NCBI GenBank assembly: GCA_947472885.1
Contig: CANJBX010000038.1
Location: 1-34,465, forward strand
Origin: Hyphomicrobiaceae bacterium
GTDB taxonomy: Bacteria > Pseudomonadota > Alphaproteobacteria > Rhizobiales > Xanthobacteraceae
Length of the DNA stretch: 34,465 nucleotides
Direction of reading: 5' to 3'
In this document: positions 1-7,514 of the stretch, in pieces
How the letters are laid out: the number at the start of each line of letters is the position of its first letter
Numbering within the stretch: the first letter of the stretch is position 1
Translations under genes and position numbers: made by a program
The notes under the pieces: generated by a model
What the model was told of the DNA's origin: nothing
What the model saw: the letters and a program-made list of their open reading frames with translations, nothing else
Databases searched by the model: none

Positions 1-65
1 GGAATCCGCCCTTCAAGATCGACGTATGAAAACAGCGACCCCGATCTCTCATCCATCCCGCGCAT
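1..65 (-). CDS. IS5-family transposase, N-terminal fragment (runs off window)
   Basis: Reading minus from the ATG at 65-63 gives a start MRGMDERSGS followed by LFSYVDLEGRIP, then the window ends. The MRG-x-D start and the LFSYV-x-LE-x-R-(I/V) block are what I recall of the N-terminus of IS5-family DDE transposases common in Bradyrhizobium relatives. An excellent Shine-Dalgarno (GGAGGTGA, spacing 4-7) supports the start. Only 21 full codons are visible, so no catalytic residues can be checked and it is unknown whether the rest is intact. Confidence 0.65.
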   Translation of the reverse strand, partial: MRGMDERSGSLFSYVDLEGRI

Positions 66-144
66 CGCTCACCTCCGTCCTGCGTTAACAAGACGGAATC
101 ACGCTAGCGGGCCCAAGGGAAGACCCTTTTTCAACATCCTGCTA
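1..144 (-). mobile_element. End of an IS5-family insertion sequence (partial)
   Basis: The left edge holds the 5' end of an insertion sequence read on the minus strand. It contains the first codons of a transposase (1-65), a perfect ribosome binding site GGAGGTGA just before its ATG, about 65 bases of leader, and then, at roughly 124-144, a stretch whose minus-strand reading AGCAGGATGTTGAAAAAGGG resembles the terminal repeats I remember for this IS group. The outer boundary near 144 is inferred, because the partner end and target duplication lie outside the window. If it is right, the element sits about 27 bases beyond the stop codon of the ATP12-family gene and leaves that gene intact. Confidence 0.6.
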
Positions 145-170
145 ATGCGCGCTTTACCGGCCAGCGCAAA

Positions 171-947
171 TTACGCCGTCAGCGCCAGCACCGTCACGGC
201 CGCCTGCATTTCAGCGTGGCGGCGGACCTGGCGGGCGAGCGCTTCCTCGTCCTCGCCCCATTTCTCGAACTGCCAGTCCTCGTCGGCTTGCGAGGCTTTC
301 CAGGCCGCCTCGCCGTCCATGAACCGCTCCGACACCGCCAGCGCCAACAGCGCCGAACCTGTCAGCGTCGTGATCGTCGAGACCGCGCCGAGCCGCCAGA
401 TGTCGTGCGGGATCGCTGCCGCAGCAGACGCAATCGCGCCCGGTGGCTGGTCGAGATAGGTGATGGTCTTGGTGACGAGAAAAAGCGCGCCGAGTTTCTC
501 GTGCGCGAACTTCAGCACCGGGTCCCACAATTCGCCCTGGCGCGCGACCAGACCTTCCGGCTGGCCGGCGCGGTAGCACACCAGATCGCTGCCGAGGTAT
601 TTCTCGACCTCCGCCGCGACGTCTTTCCGGTTCACGGCGACGCCGTCGATGATGGAGTTGGAGAGCCGCGTGAGCGGCATCGAGGCCGGGTCGATGTGTT
701 CGCCCTGCGCTTGCCATTCCGCGCTAATCGCCTCTGCAAGTGCCTGCGCGGGCGCGGCCAACAGGTTGCGCGACGGAGTTCGCACGGGCTTGCCGTCTAG
801 CAGGACGGAATAAGCCCCGTTTTCGGCCTTTCCGGCGGTGGATTTTTCGTAAAACCGCTTGCGCAGCAGCGAACGCATGGAGCGCTGCGCGGACTTCATG
901 GGGTCCAGCGGTTCGTTCAAAAAGATCTCTTCAAAGATATCGCGCAT
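171..947 (-). CDS. ATP12-family F1-ATPase assembly chaperone
   Basis: A 258-residue soluble protein that I recognise as the bacterial ATP12 family, which is found mainly in alphaproteobacteria and mitochondria. In mitochondria ATP12 binds the F1 alpha subunit and prevents its aggregation before hexamer assembly; the bacterial protein is presumed to do the same in the cytoplasm. Family-like blocks are the early RKRFYEK followed by the LLDGKPVRTPSR segment, the PLTRLSNSIIDG helix near residue 95, and the DLVCYRA and LWDPVL stretches further on. The length is normal for the family. Another Met at residue 17 could be the start, since no strong ribosome binding site marks either one. The gene diverges from the chemoreceptor fragment and converges on the IS end. 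Confidence 0.88.
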   Translation of the reverse strand: MRDIFEEIFLNEPLDPMKSAQRSMRSLLRKRFYEKSTAGKAENGAYSVLLDGKPVRTPSRNLLAAPAQALAEAISAEWQAQGEHIDPASMPLTRLSNSIIDGVAVNRKDVAAEVEKYLGSDLVCYRAGQPEGLVARQGELWDPVLKFAHEKLGALFLVTKTITYLDQPPGAIASAAAAIPHDIWRLGAVSTITTLTGSALLALAVSERFMDGEAAWKASQADEDWQFEKWGEDEEALARQVRRHAEMQAAVTVLALTA

Positions 948-1097
948 CGAATTCCAACTGTGTTTTCAGCGAATTAGCACGGCCAGGTCCAAAACCAGAC
1001 ATTACCGTTGTGTGACATGGATAATATTTATTAAACAAACTGATGTAACTCCATTCCGCAAAAAACACCTCCCACCGTTTGGGGCCGGGGTTACGCG
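948..1097. promoter_or_regulatory. Divergent intergenic region, AT-rich
   Basis: A 150-base divergent spacer lies between the ATP12-family gene (minus) and the chemoreceptor fragment (plus). It includes an AT-rich block at about 1019-1045 (ATAATATTTATTAAACAAAC) that stands out from the GC-rich surroundings. Promoters for both genes should lie here, but no pair of -35/-10 boxes is good enough to name. Confidence 0.4.
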
Positions 1098-2780
1098 ATG
1101 AAAATTACGGGGAAACTGCTCACGCCGTTCGGCGCGCTTGGCGCGGCCCTTGTCGTTGTGCTTGGCCTTGGGCTCTGGGTCAACAACCGCACCATCCAGA
1201 TCGACGCCAAAGCCGATTTCGCCAAGCGACAGATGATCCTCGCGAGCGAAGCGCGGGCGCTCAGCCGTGCGATCCAGCGCGATGCCATCAACATGGCGTT
1301 CGACGACCCCTCGCTGCAGAAAGGCTTTCTCGCCAGCATCGCCAAACGCTCCGCGGAGATGTTGAAGAAGGCGAAGGCGCTCTCGGAAACATTCAGCGCC
1401 GAAGATCGCGCCAAGATGACCGACTTCCTGCAAACCCAGGAAGCGGTGGTACGCGAAATCAACAACGTCAATGCCATCGCCCAAAAAGGCGAAGGCGCGG
1501 CTGCCTACGCCGCGTTCCGCAAGCATGTGAGAGACGCCGAGCGCCACGCCTCGAAGCTCGTCGATACTTTTATCGACGTCAAAGAAAAGGAAATCGACGC
1601 GCTAAGCGTCGAAGTCGCGGAAACACAACGCGAAGGCATCGCTGGACTGATCGCCATCGGACTTCTGGCTCTCGTCGCTTCGCTTGGCGCCGCTCTCTAT
1701 GTCGTGATGCGCAAAGTCGTGCGGCCGATGCGCACGCTGGCGATCGACGTGCGCGCCATCGCGGGTGGAAATTTCGATCATCAGCCAGCCGGTGTCAGCC
1801 GGGTTGATGAAATCGGCACCGTTGCCAAAGCGCTTGACGAATTCCGCGCCGAACTTGCAGGCATGCAGCGCCTGCGCGAGGAACAAGCGGTGGCACTCGA
1901 CGAAACGCGCCGCCTCTCCGCAGAGAACGAAGAGCATCAGGCAGCCGCGACAAGAGAGCGCGAACGCCTTGCCGCAGAAGATGAAGCCGCGCGGCAAGCC
2001 GCGCGCCGTCGGCGCGAGCAGACGGAGGAGGAAAAGGCGCAGGCAGCCCGCGTCATCGCCACGATGTTACAGTCGGTCGGTGCCGGCCTCGCACAACTCT
2101 CGCAAGGCAACCTCACCCACCGTATCCAGGAAACGTTCTCGGACGAGTACGCCAAGCTGAAGGAAGACTTCAACCTCGCCATGGCCGAGTTGCAGGAGGC
2201 CATGCGCATGGTCTCGAACAACATCAAAAGCATTCACGCGGGTACCGGCGAAATCTCGCACGCTGCCGACAGTCTCTCGCAACGCACGGAGCGCCAGGCA
2301 GCGAGCATCGAGGAAACCGCCGCAGCCTTGCAGGAAATCACCACGACGATGAATTCCACCTCCGAGGGCACGCAGCAGGCCACTAGCATCGTCACGCAGG
2401 CGAAGTCCGGCGCGGAATCTTCCGCCGGGGAAATGAAAGCCGCTGTCTCCTCCATGAACGACATCGAAAAGTCGGTCGAGGCGATTGCGCAGATCATCGG
2501 CACCATCGACGAGATCGCCTCGCAAACGAACCTGCTCGCGCTCAATGCCAGTATCGAGGCCGCACGCGCAGGCGACGCCGGCCGCGGCTTCGCGGTCGTT
2601 GCGGGTTCGACGTTCGCCGTTCGAAATTACCGGCTATTGATGCACTCGCGCGTGTATTGGCCCGCTGCGCCGGCCGGCAGGCCCTGCACCGCAGCCTGGT
2701 GCGAGCAACGGATGGCGCGGTCGTTGGAGGTTTCGCGGGCGGGCGAGCCCTCCCCGATTCTGGGACGCATAGCGCCTTGA
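1098..2780 (+). pseudogene. Methyl-accepting chemotaxis protein, truncated in the signalling domain
   Basis: The first 502 residues are a classical chemoreceptor. A transmembrane helix lies at about 10-28, a four-helix-bundle-like periplasmic sensor at 29-178, and a second membrane helix at 180-204. A HAMP domain follows (about 205-258), then a charged coiled coil, a second HAMP-like segment (about 318-370) and the ascending arm of the cytoplasmic hairpin. The hairpin tip that contacts CheA and CheW is present ([21 protein letters not shown], residues 472-492). Homology stops after GFAVVAG at residue 503 (about nucleotide 2606). The frame then runs 57 more codons antisense to another gene. 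The returning arm, with its methylation sites and the EVRALAQRSA block that should follow, is missing, so receptor signalling should be lost. I read it as a deletion remnant. Confidence 0.85.
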
Positions 2781-2959
2781 TCGGTTCGCGAACTCTCCCC
2801 AACGGAAGGCGGTATCGGGCCCATGCCGGGCGTCGCCTGCGGCGGCGTCGCCGGCAGGATCGGGGCCGGACCTGTTGGCGAGGCCGGATTGTAGATTTGC
2901 GCCGTGGCTGCAGAAATCTGCAGCAGCATCAGAAGCGCCACACCAAGACGACTAAACAT
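2627..2959 (-). CDS. Small exported Pro-rich protein, function unknown
   Basis: A 110-residue protein I cannot assign. The start at 2959 is preferred over an upstream in-frame start because AGGAGA lies 8 bases before it and it opens directly into a signal peptide ([20 protein letters not shown], then QIYNPASP). The mature part begins with a Pro/Ala-rich spacer (about 24-55) and ends with a compact segment containing two cysteines, [20 protein letters not shown] followed by REC. This resembles small periplasmic proteins of unknown function in Bradyrhizobium relatives and could form one disulfide. It lies 99 bases downstream of the RluA-family gene on the same strand. Its 3' end is overlapped by the runaway frame of the truncated chemoreceptor, and its stop codon is about 20 bases from that break. 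Confidence 0.7.
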   Translation of the reverse strand: MFSRLGVALLMLLQISAATAQIYNPASPTGPAPILPATPPQATPGMGPIPPSVGESSRTDQGAMRPRIGEGSPARETSNDRAIRCSHQAAVQGLPAGAAGQYTRECINSR

Positions 2960-3058
2960 GGGCCTGTCTCCTGCGCCGCCCCTTCGTAACATAAGACCGG
3001 GCACAGGACGCCAACAGATGGATCACGCAAAAGTTTCAGGAAGTGCGTGCGCCCTGCC

Positions 3059-4591
3059 CTATTCTTCCGGGGATTCAACAATCGGGTCGTAGCGCGCAGC
3101 ATCGAACCCGAGCAGGTTCCACGATTGCGCCATGTGCGGCGGCAACGGCGCTGTAATGTCGATCACACCTCCGCGCGGATGCGGCACGACAATGCGGCGG
3201 GCGAGCAAGTGCAGCTTGTTCTGCATGCCGCCGGGCAAATTCCAGTTTTCCTTGTTGAAATACTTGGCATCTCCGATGATGGCGTGGCCGATGTGGACCA
3301 TGTGTGCACGCAGCTGGTGCGTGCGGCCCGTAACCGGCTTGAGCGAAATCCACGACACCTGCTGTCCTGCGGTTTCGACTACGGCGTAATAGGTGACAGC
3401 GTGGCTCGCACCCTCCTCGCCATGCTTGGCGATGCGCATGAGCGATTCATCTTCGCGCTCGTCCTTGGCAAGGAATGTCGAGATGCGGCCCTGCTTCGGT
3501 TTCGGCACGCCCGGCACCAGTGCCCAGTAGAGCTTGCGCGCCGAACGCGTACGGAACGTCTGGGCAAGCGCGGCGGCAGAAAACCGATTCTTGGCGACGA
3601 GCAGGCAGCCTGACGTATCGCGGTCGAGGCGATGCACCAGACGCGGGCGTTGGCCATCGCGCGTTTGCAGCACGTCGAGCATGCCGTCGATGTGGCGCAC
3701 CATGCCGGAACCGCCCTGCACGGCCAGCCCCATCGGCTTGTTAAGCACCATCACGTCGGCGTCTTCGTAGAGCGTGATCGACTTGAGGAATTCGCGCGTC
3801 TTGTCGTCGGCTTCTCCGCTTGGCGTGCGCGGCGCATCGACCTTGAGCGGCGGAATGCGAACCTTCTGTCCGGTTTCGAGCCGGTCCTTGCTGTCGGCGC
3901 GCTTGCCATTGACACGCAGCTCGCCTTTACGGACCACGCGCTGGATATGCGAGAACGACAGGCCGGGAAATTTGGCTTCAAGGAAGCGGTCGACCCGCAT
4001 GCCATTTTCGTCTTCAGATACGACAACGGTCTGCACACCGACGGCCTGCTGCGGCGCTGCCGGTTTTTCTTCACGCGGTGCGCGTTCGAAGTTTTCCTCG
4101 CGCGGGGCATGTTCTTCGCGGGGGCCACGCGCCTCGGTACGGGGACGGCGCTCGGCACGCTCGCCGCCACGGACCTCACTCTCGCGATCCTGCCGCTGGA
4201 AGCGCGGACGCGCGTCGCCGCCTTCTGCCCGCTCCGGCTTGCCAAATTGCGGCGGACGCTTGGAGCGATTGGGATTGACCGGGCCGCGTGCCGGCCGGTC
4301 GTCCTCGCGGTTCCATGACGGCTTTTCGGGGCGGGTCTCACGGCGCGGACCGCCGGGCTTGCCAAATGACTTGCCGGGGGACCTGCCGGCGGACGGTTTG
4401 CCAAAAGGCTTGCCCGCACGGTCGGGCCGCGTCAGCCGCTCGTCCGAACGCGCTGTTCTGGGCGTGCGCTCGTCGGAACGGCCCGCCCTGGCGAGGCGCC
4501 CCTCGGGGCGGCCGGGCCTGCTGGAGCGTTCATCGGGACGGCGAAATGGCTTGCCGGAACGCGGCTTGCCGGATGTGGGGCGCTTTTTCAT
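3059..4591 (-). CDS. rluC: RluA-family 23S rRNA pseudouridine synthase with long basic N-terminal extension
   Basis: Residues about 188-510 form a complete RluA-family enzyme: an S4 RNA-binding domain (RVDRFLEAKFPGLSFSHIQR onward, about 199-248), then the catalytic domain with motif HRLDRDTSG at 320-328, Asp323 being the expected nucleophile, and the later GRTHQLRAHM motif. RluC or RluD paralogues isomerise uridines in 23S rRNA; which one this is cannot be fixed here, RluC being the usual annotation. The family is normally about 320 residues. This protein carries roughly 185 extra N-terminal residues of low complexity, rich in Arg, Pro, Gly, Lys and Glu, with repeats such as RSDER and GKPFGKP. 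That extension is probably disordered and RNA-binding. The gene diverges from the hydrolase gene at 4731. Confidence 0.9.
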   Translation of the reverse strand: MKKRPTSGKPRSGKPFRRPDERSSRPGRPEGRLARAGRSDERTPRTARSDERLTRPDRAGKPFGKPSAGRSPGKSFGKPGGPRRETRPEKPSWNREDDRPARGPVNPNRSKRPPQFGKPERAEGGDARPRFQRQDRESEVRGGERAERRPRTEARGPREEHAPREENFERAPREEKPAAPQQAVGVQTVVVSEDENGMRVDRFLEAKFPGLSFSHIQRVVRKGELRVNGKRADSKDRLETGQKVRIPPLKVDAPRTPSGEADDKTREFLKSITLYEDADVMVLNKPMGLAVQGGSGMVRHIDGMLDVLQTRDGQRPRLVHRLDRDTSGCLLVAKNRFSAAALAQTFRTRSARKLYWALVPGVPKPKQGRISTFLAKDEREDESLMRIAKHGEEGASHAVTYYAVVETAGQQVSWISLKPVTGRTHQLRAHMVHIGHAIIGDAKYFNKENWNLPGGMQNKLHLLARRIVVPHPRGGVIDITAPLPPHMAQSWNLLGFDAARYDPIVESPEE

Positions 4592-4730
4592 GGTGCGCTA
4601 CGGGTAGCGGAAAAACCGCCCGCCGTCACGCCATCTGCAACCTCTCCGAGCTGTGATCCAGCTATCTCCGGGGCTCTGCTAGGCTACCCCCAAGGCCTGT
4701 CAAAATGGGCCGCCAGCACGGGGAAACGTC

Positions 4731-5684
4731 ATGCTCCGAATTCTGCGCACCATTGCGGCCGTCAGCTTCCCGCTCCTTGCGGCGAGCGCCAGCCTCGCCG
4801 GCTCCATGCCGCCCGACATTGCCGAAAAGCTCGCCGCCATCGGCCGCGTCATTGCCGTACCGCCGGTCAACGCGATCTATGCGCCGCTATACAAGCAGGA
4901 ACCGTTCGCCGGTATAAAGATCGCGCGAGACGTCAAATACGGCCCCGCCGACCGCAATCTACTCGACGTGTTCACGCCCGAGGCAGCAAGCGGCGGCACG
5001 CGGCCGGTACTGCTCTATGTGCACGGCGGCGGCTTCATCCGCGGCGACCGGCATACACCGAACTCCCCGTTCCTCGACAATATCGCGGTCTGGGCGGTCA
5101 ACAACGGCATGGTCGGCATCAACATGACCTACCGGCTCGCACCGCAATCGACCTGGCCGAGCGGTCCGGAGGACATGGGTGCTGCGGTGCGCTGGGTACG
5201 CGCCAATATCGCGAGCCAGGGTGGCGATCCCTCACGCATCTACATCATGGGTTCGTCAGCCGGCGCCGGCCATGTGGCCGCTTATGTCGCGTTTCCCGAA
5301 TATCACGCCACACCCGGCACAAGCCTTGCCGGCGCGATCCTGCTGTCCGGCTCGCCGTTCGACCCGGCGGTGTTCGACAACATGAAAGCCTATGAGCCTT
5401 ACTTCGGCGCGGATACGTCGAAATACCCGGCAATGTCGCCGACGCCCGGCCTGCTCAAGTCCTCGCTGCCGCTGATGGTGGTGTGGGCCGGCCTCGACCC
5501 GCCGGGGATCGAGAGGGAATCGATCAATCTCAACGACGCGCTGTGCAAGGCGCAGAAATGCCCGACCAAGGTGTTCCTGAAAACGCACGACCATATTTCG
5601 GTCGCGAATGCCATCGGGACGGACGACACCGAATTGTCGGACCAGATCGCGGCATTCATAAAGCTGGGCAAGCCGACGAACTGA
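4731..5684 (+). CDS. Exported alpha/beta hydrolase (carboxylesterase-like)
   Basis: A 317-residue alpha/beta hydrolase of the esterase/lipase type with an HGGG oxyanion motif (HGGGF at 98-102). The nucleophile elbow is G-S-S-A-G at 174-178, with Ser176 as nucleophile. Likely triad partners are Asp256 (WAGLD) and His288 (HDHIS). An N-terminal hydrophobic stretch ending in an Ala-x-Ala-like site (about residues 1-23) predicts export to the periplasm or membrane anchoring. The substrate cannot be told; small ester hydrolysis is the family's usual chemistry. GGGGA precedes the ATG only weakly. It stands 139 bases before the MetE-like gene on the same strand, so cotranscription is possible but unproven. 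Both are oriented against the flanking minus-strand genes. Confidence 0.85.
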   Translation: MLRILRTIAAVSFPLLAASASLAGSMPPDIAEKLAAIGRVIAVPPVNAIYAPLYKQEPFAGIKIARDVKYGPADRNLLDVFTPEAASGGTRPVLLYVHGGGFIRGDRHTPNSPFLDNIAVWAVNNGMVGINMTYRLAPQSTWPSGPEDMGAAVRWVRANIASQGGDPSRIYIMGSSAGAGHVAAYVAFPEYHATPGTSLAGAILLSGSPFDPAVFDNMKAYEPYFGADTSKYPAMSPTPGLLKSSLPLMVVWAGLDPPGIERESINLNDALCKAQKCPTKVFLKTHDHISVANAIGTDDTELSDQIAAFIKLGKPTN

Positions 5685-5823
5685 CCGGCTCGGCTACGTT
5701 GTCGCACCCGTCGCGCGGTACGCTGACAATCCGCGGCGCATGATGAACAATTGCATCGGGCCGCATTCTATGGTGGCCCGAGCACACGGCATGAAGCTCG
5801 TGGCACGCACAAGGGGGGAAATG

Positions 5824-7137
5824 ATGGCCAACCGTATTTTGACGACCCATGTAGGAAGCCTGCCGCGCCCGGCGAAGCTGATCGCACTCAATCATCAGCG
5901 GGTCGTTGGCGACAACGTCGATGAGGCCGCCTTCAACAAGGAGCTCAAGGCCGCCGTGGTCGATCTCGTCCGCAGGCAGAAGGACGTTGGCGTCGATCTC
6001 ATCAACGACGGCGAGTTCGGCCACACCATGGGGTGGGACTACGATTACGGCTCATGGTGGTCGTATGTGGTGCGGCGGCTGGACGGCGTCGTCGCGGAGC
6101 AGAAGCCGCTCTGGATGCAGCCCTTGACGGCGCAGACTAAGAAGCCGATGGCGCCCAAGGATTTCCAGGTCGGCGAGTGGATGGATCGCAGGGACTGGAA
6201 GATCTTCGAAGAAGCCTACATGGACCCGCGCTCCGGCTGCGCGCTGCCCGAACAGTACATGACCCATTTCAGCCCGGTGGTGAAAGGGCCGATCAAGTAC
6301 AAGGGGCACGATGCGGTCAAACGCGACATCGCCAACCTCAAGGCCGGTCTCGCCTCCGCCGGCATCAAGGAAGGTGGCTGGATGAATTCGATCGCGCCCG
6401 CGAGCTGCTCTCGCATGGCCAACGAACACTACAAGTCCGAGGAAGAGCTGATGTACGCCTGCGCGGATGCGATGCGCGAGGAATACAAGGCGATCATCGA
6501 CGCCGGACTGATCCTGCAGCTCGACGATCCGGCAATCGGCGAGAACTGGGATCAGCAGAAGAACGAACCGAGCGTCAAGGGCTACAGGCGCTACACCAAG
6601 ATGTGCATCGACGCGCTCAACTACTCGATCCGCGGACTACCCGCCGACAAGATCCGCTTTCATCTCTGCTGGGGAAGCTGGCACGGCCCGCACACGACCG
6701 ATATCCCGATGCAGCACCTGCTCGATCTGATGCTGAAGGTCAACGCCAACGCCTACTCGTTCGAGGCCGCAAACGTCCGCCACGAGCACGAGTGGAAACT
6801 GTGGAAGGACGTCAAGCTGCCGAGCGGCAAGGTGATCATGCCGGGCGTCGTCACGCACTCGACCAATGTGATCGAGCACCCGGAAGTCGTCGCGGACCGC
6901 ATCGTCAATTTTGCCGGCGTCGTCGGCCGCGACAACGTCGTCGCGTCAACCGACTGTGGCCTCGGCGGGCGCGTGCATCCGCAGCTTGCATGGGCCAAGC
7001 TCGCAGCGCTTTCGGCGGGTGCGAAACTCGCCAGAAAGCAGCTGTGGTCGAAAAGCTCCAAGGCCGGCGCGCGGCGGACTTCCGCCACAAAGAAAAAGGC
7101 CAGCCTGCCTGCGCGCCGCGTAAAGCGTCGAGCATAA
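5824..7137 (+). CDS. MetE-like cobalamin-independent methionine synthase family protein
   Basis: A 437-residue protein matching the C-terminal catalytic half of MetE (UROD/MetE-like TIM barrel) without the MetE N-terminal domain. It opens with TTHVGSLPRP, the usual signature of this short family. The expected zinc ligands are present: His280 and Cys282 (FHLCWGSWHG), Glu314 (YSFEAAN) and Cys378 (STDCGLGG). These imply zinc-activated thiol methylation, but the methyl donor for these short proteins is not established, so methionine synthesis is likely rather than certain. I chose ATG 5824 because AGGGGGG lies 5 bases upstream; ATG 5821 is nearly as good, and the longer frame from 5740 adds unconserved residues. 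The last 34 residues are a Lys/Arg-rich tail. A 7-bp inverted repeat (5756-5781) lies in the leader. Confidence 0.85.
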   Translation: MANRILTTHVGSLPRPAKLIALNHQRVVGDNVDEAAFNKELKAAVVDLVRRQKDVGVDLINDGEFGHTMGWDYDYGSWWSYVVRRLDGVVAEQKPLWMQPLTAQTKKPMAPKDFQVGEWMDRRDWKIFEEAYMDPRSGCALPEQYMTHFSPVVKGPIKYKGHDAVKRDIANLKAGLASAGIKEGGWMNSIAPASCSRMANEHYKSEEELMYACADAMREEYKAIIDAGLILQLDDPAIGENWDQQKNEPSVKGYRRYTKMCIDALNYSIRGLPADKIRFHLCWGSWHGPHTTDIPMQHLLDLMLKVNANAYSFEAANVRHEHEWKLWKDVKLPSGKVIMPGVVTHSTNVIEHPEVVADRIVNFAGVVGRDNVVASTDCGLGGRVHPQLAWAKLAALSAGAKLARKQLWSKSSKAGARRTSATKKKASLPARRVKRRA

Positions 7138-7146
7138 CCGGCACTT

Positions 7147-7176
7147 CGGCGCTGCGCGCTATTGCGGGCAGCGCCG
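7147..7176. terminator. Hairpin between convergent genes
   Basis: A 9-bp inverted repeat, CGGCGCTGC at 7147-7155 and GCAGCGCCG at 7168-7176, lies between the MetE-like gene (plus) and the small secreted-protein gene (minus) and overlaps the latter's stop codon. It could end transcripts from both sides, but there is no T-run on either strand, so intrinsic termination is doubtful. Confidence 0.35.
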
Positions 7177-7514
7177 CATGTCTTTGACGCGACTGCCATC
7201 CCACATCACGACGAGCGTGTCCTTGTTGCGGACTTCGAGCGAGATCGGTGTCATCGAGACCGTGCCTTCGTTCGAGCAGCGCGCCTGAATATGCCGCACG
7301 GTGCCGGTCTGATACATCCGCTTCACGATGCAGGCCGCGACAAACCAGTCGATTGTCGTTTTGGTAATGATCATCGGCGCGGTTTCCGACGTATCGCCCA
7401 TGACCGCACAACCTGCCGGTCGATCGACCAGCGGCCGATGAGATCATCGGTGGCGGCGAAGGCCGGCGTTGCCGTAGCAAAGGCCGCAAACGCGGCAAGA
7501 TTGCGAAGCCTCAT
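7159..7514 (-). pseudogene. Small secreted protein, apparently frameshifted
   Basis: Two overlapping frames together look like one gene. From the ATG at 7514 the frame gives a signal peptide (MRLRNLAAFAAFATATPAFA), then ATDDLIGRWSID, but closes soon after at a TGA. From about 7420 the neighbouring frame gives PAGCAVMGDTSETAP and continues to the TAG at 7159, with three further cysteines. Re-reading one C at GACCGG (about 7418-7426) joins them as WSID-PAGCAV, which looks like a natural small periplasmic protein of about 117 residues. One missing base (CCC to CC) would explain it. The start overlaps the rarA stop codon as ATGA, so it was the last gene of that operon. A sequencing error cannot be excluded. 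Function unknown. Confidence 0.65.

Noticed and set aside
1602-1997. Minus-strand frames of 131-181 codons over the chemoreceptor gene.
   Set aside because: The receptor reading on the plus strand has clear domain homology in this region, so these are shadows.
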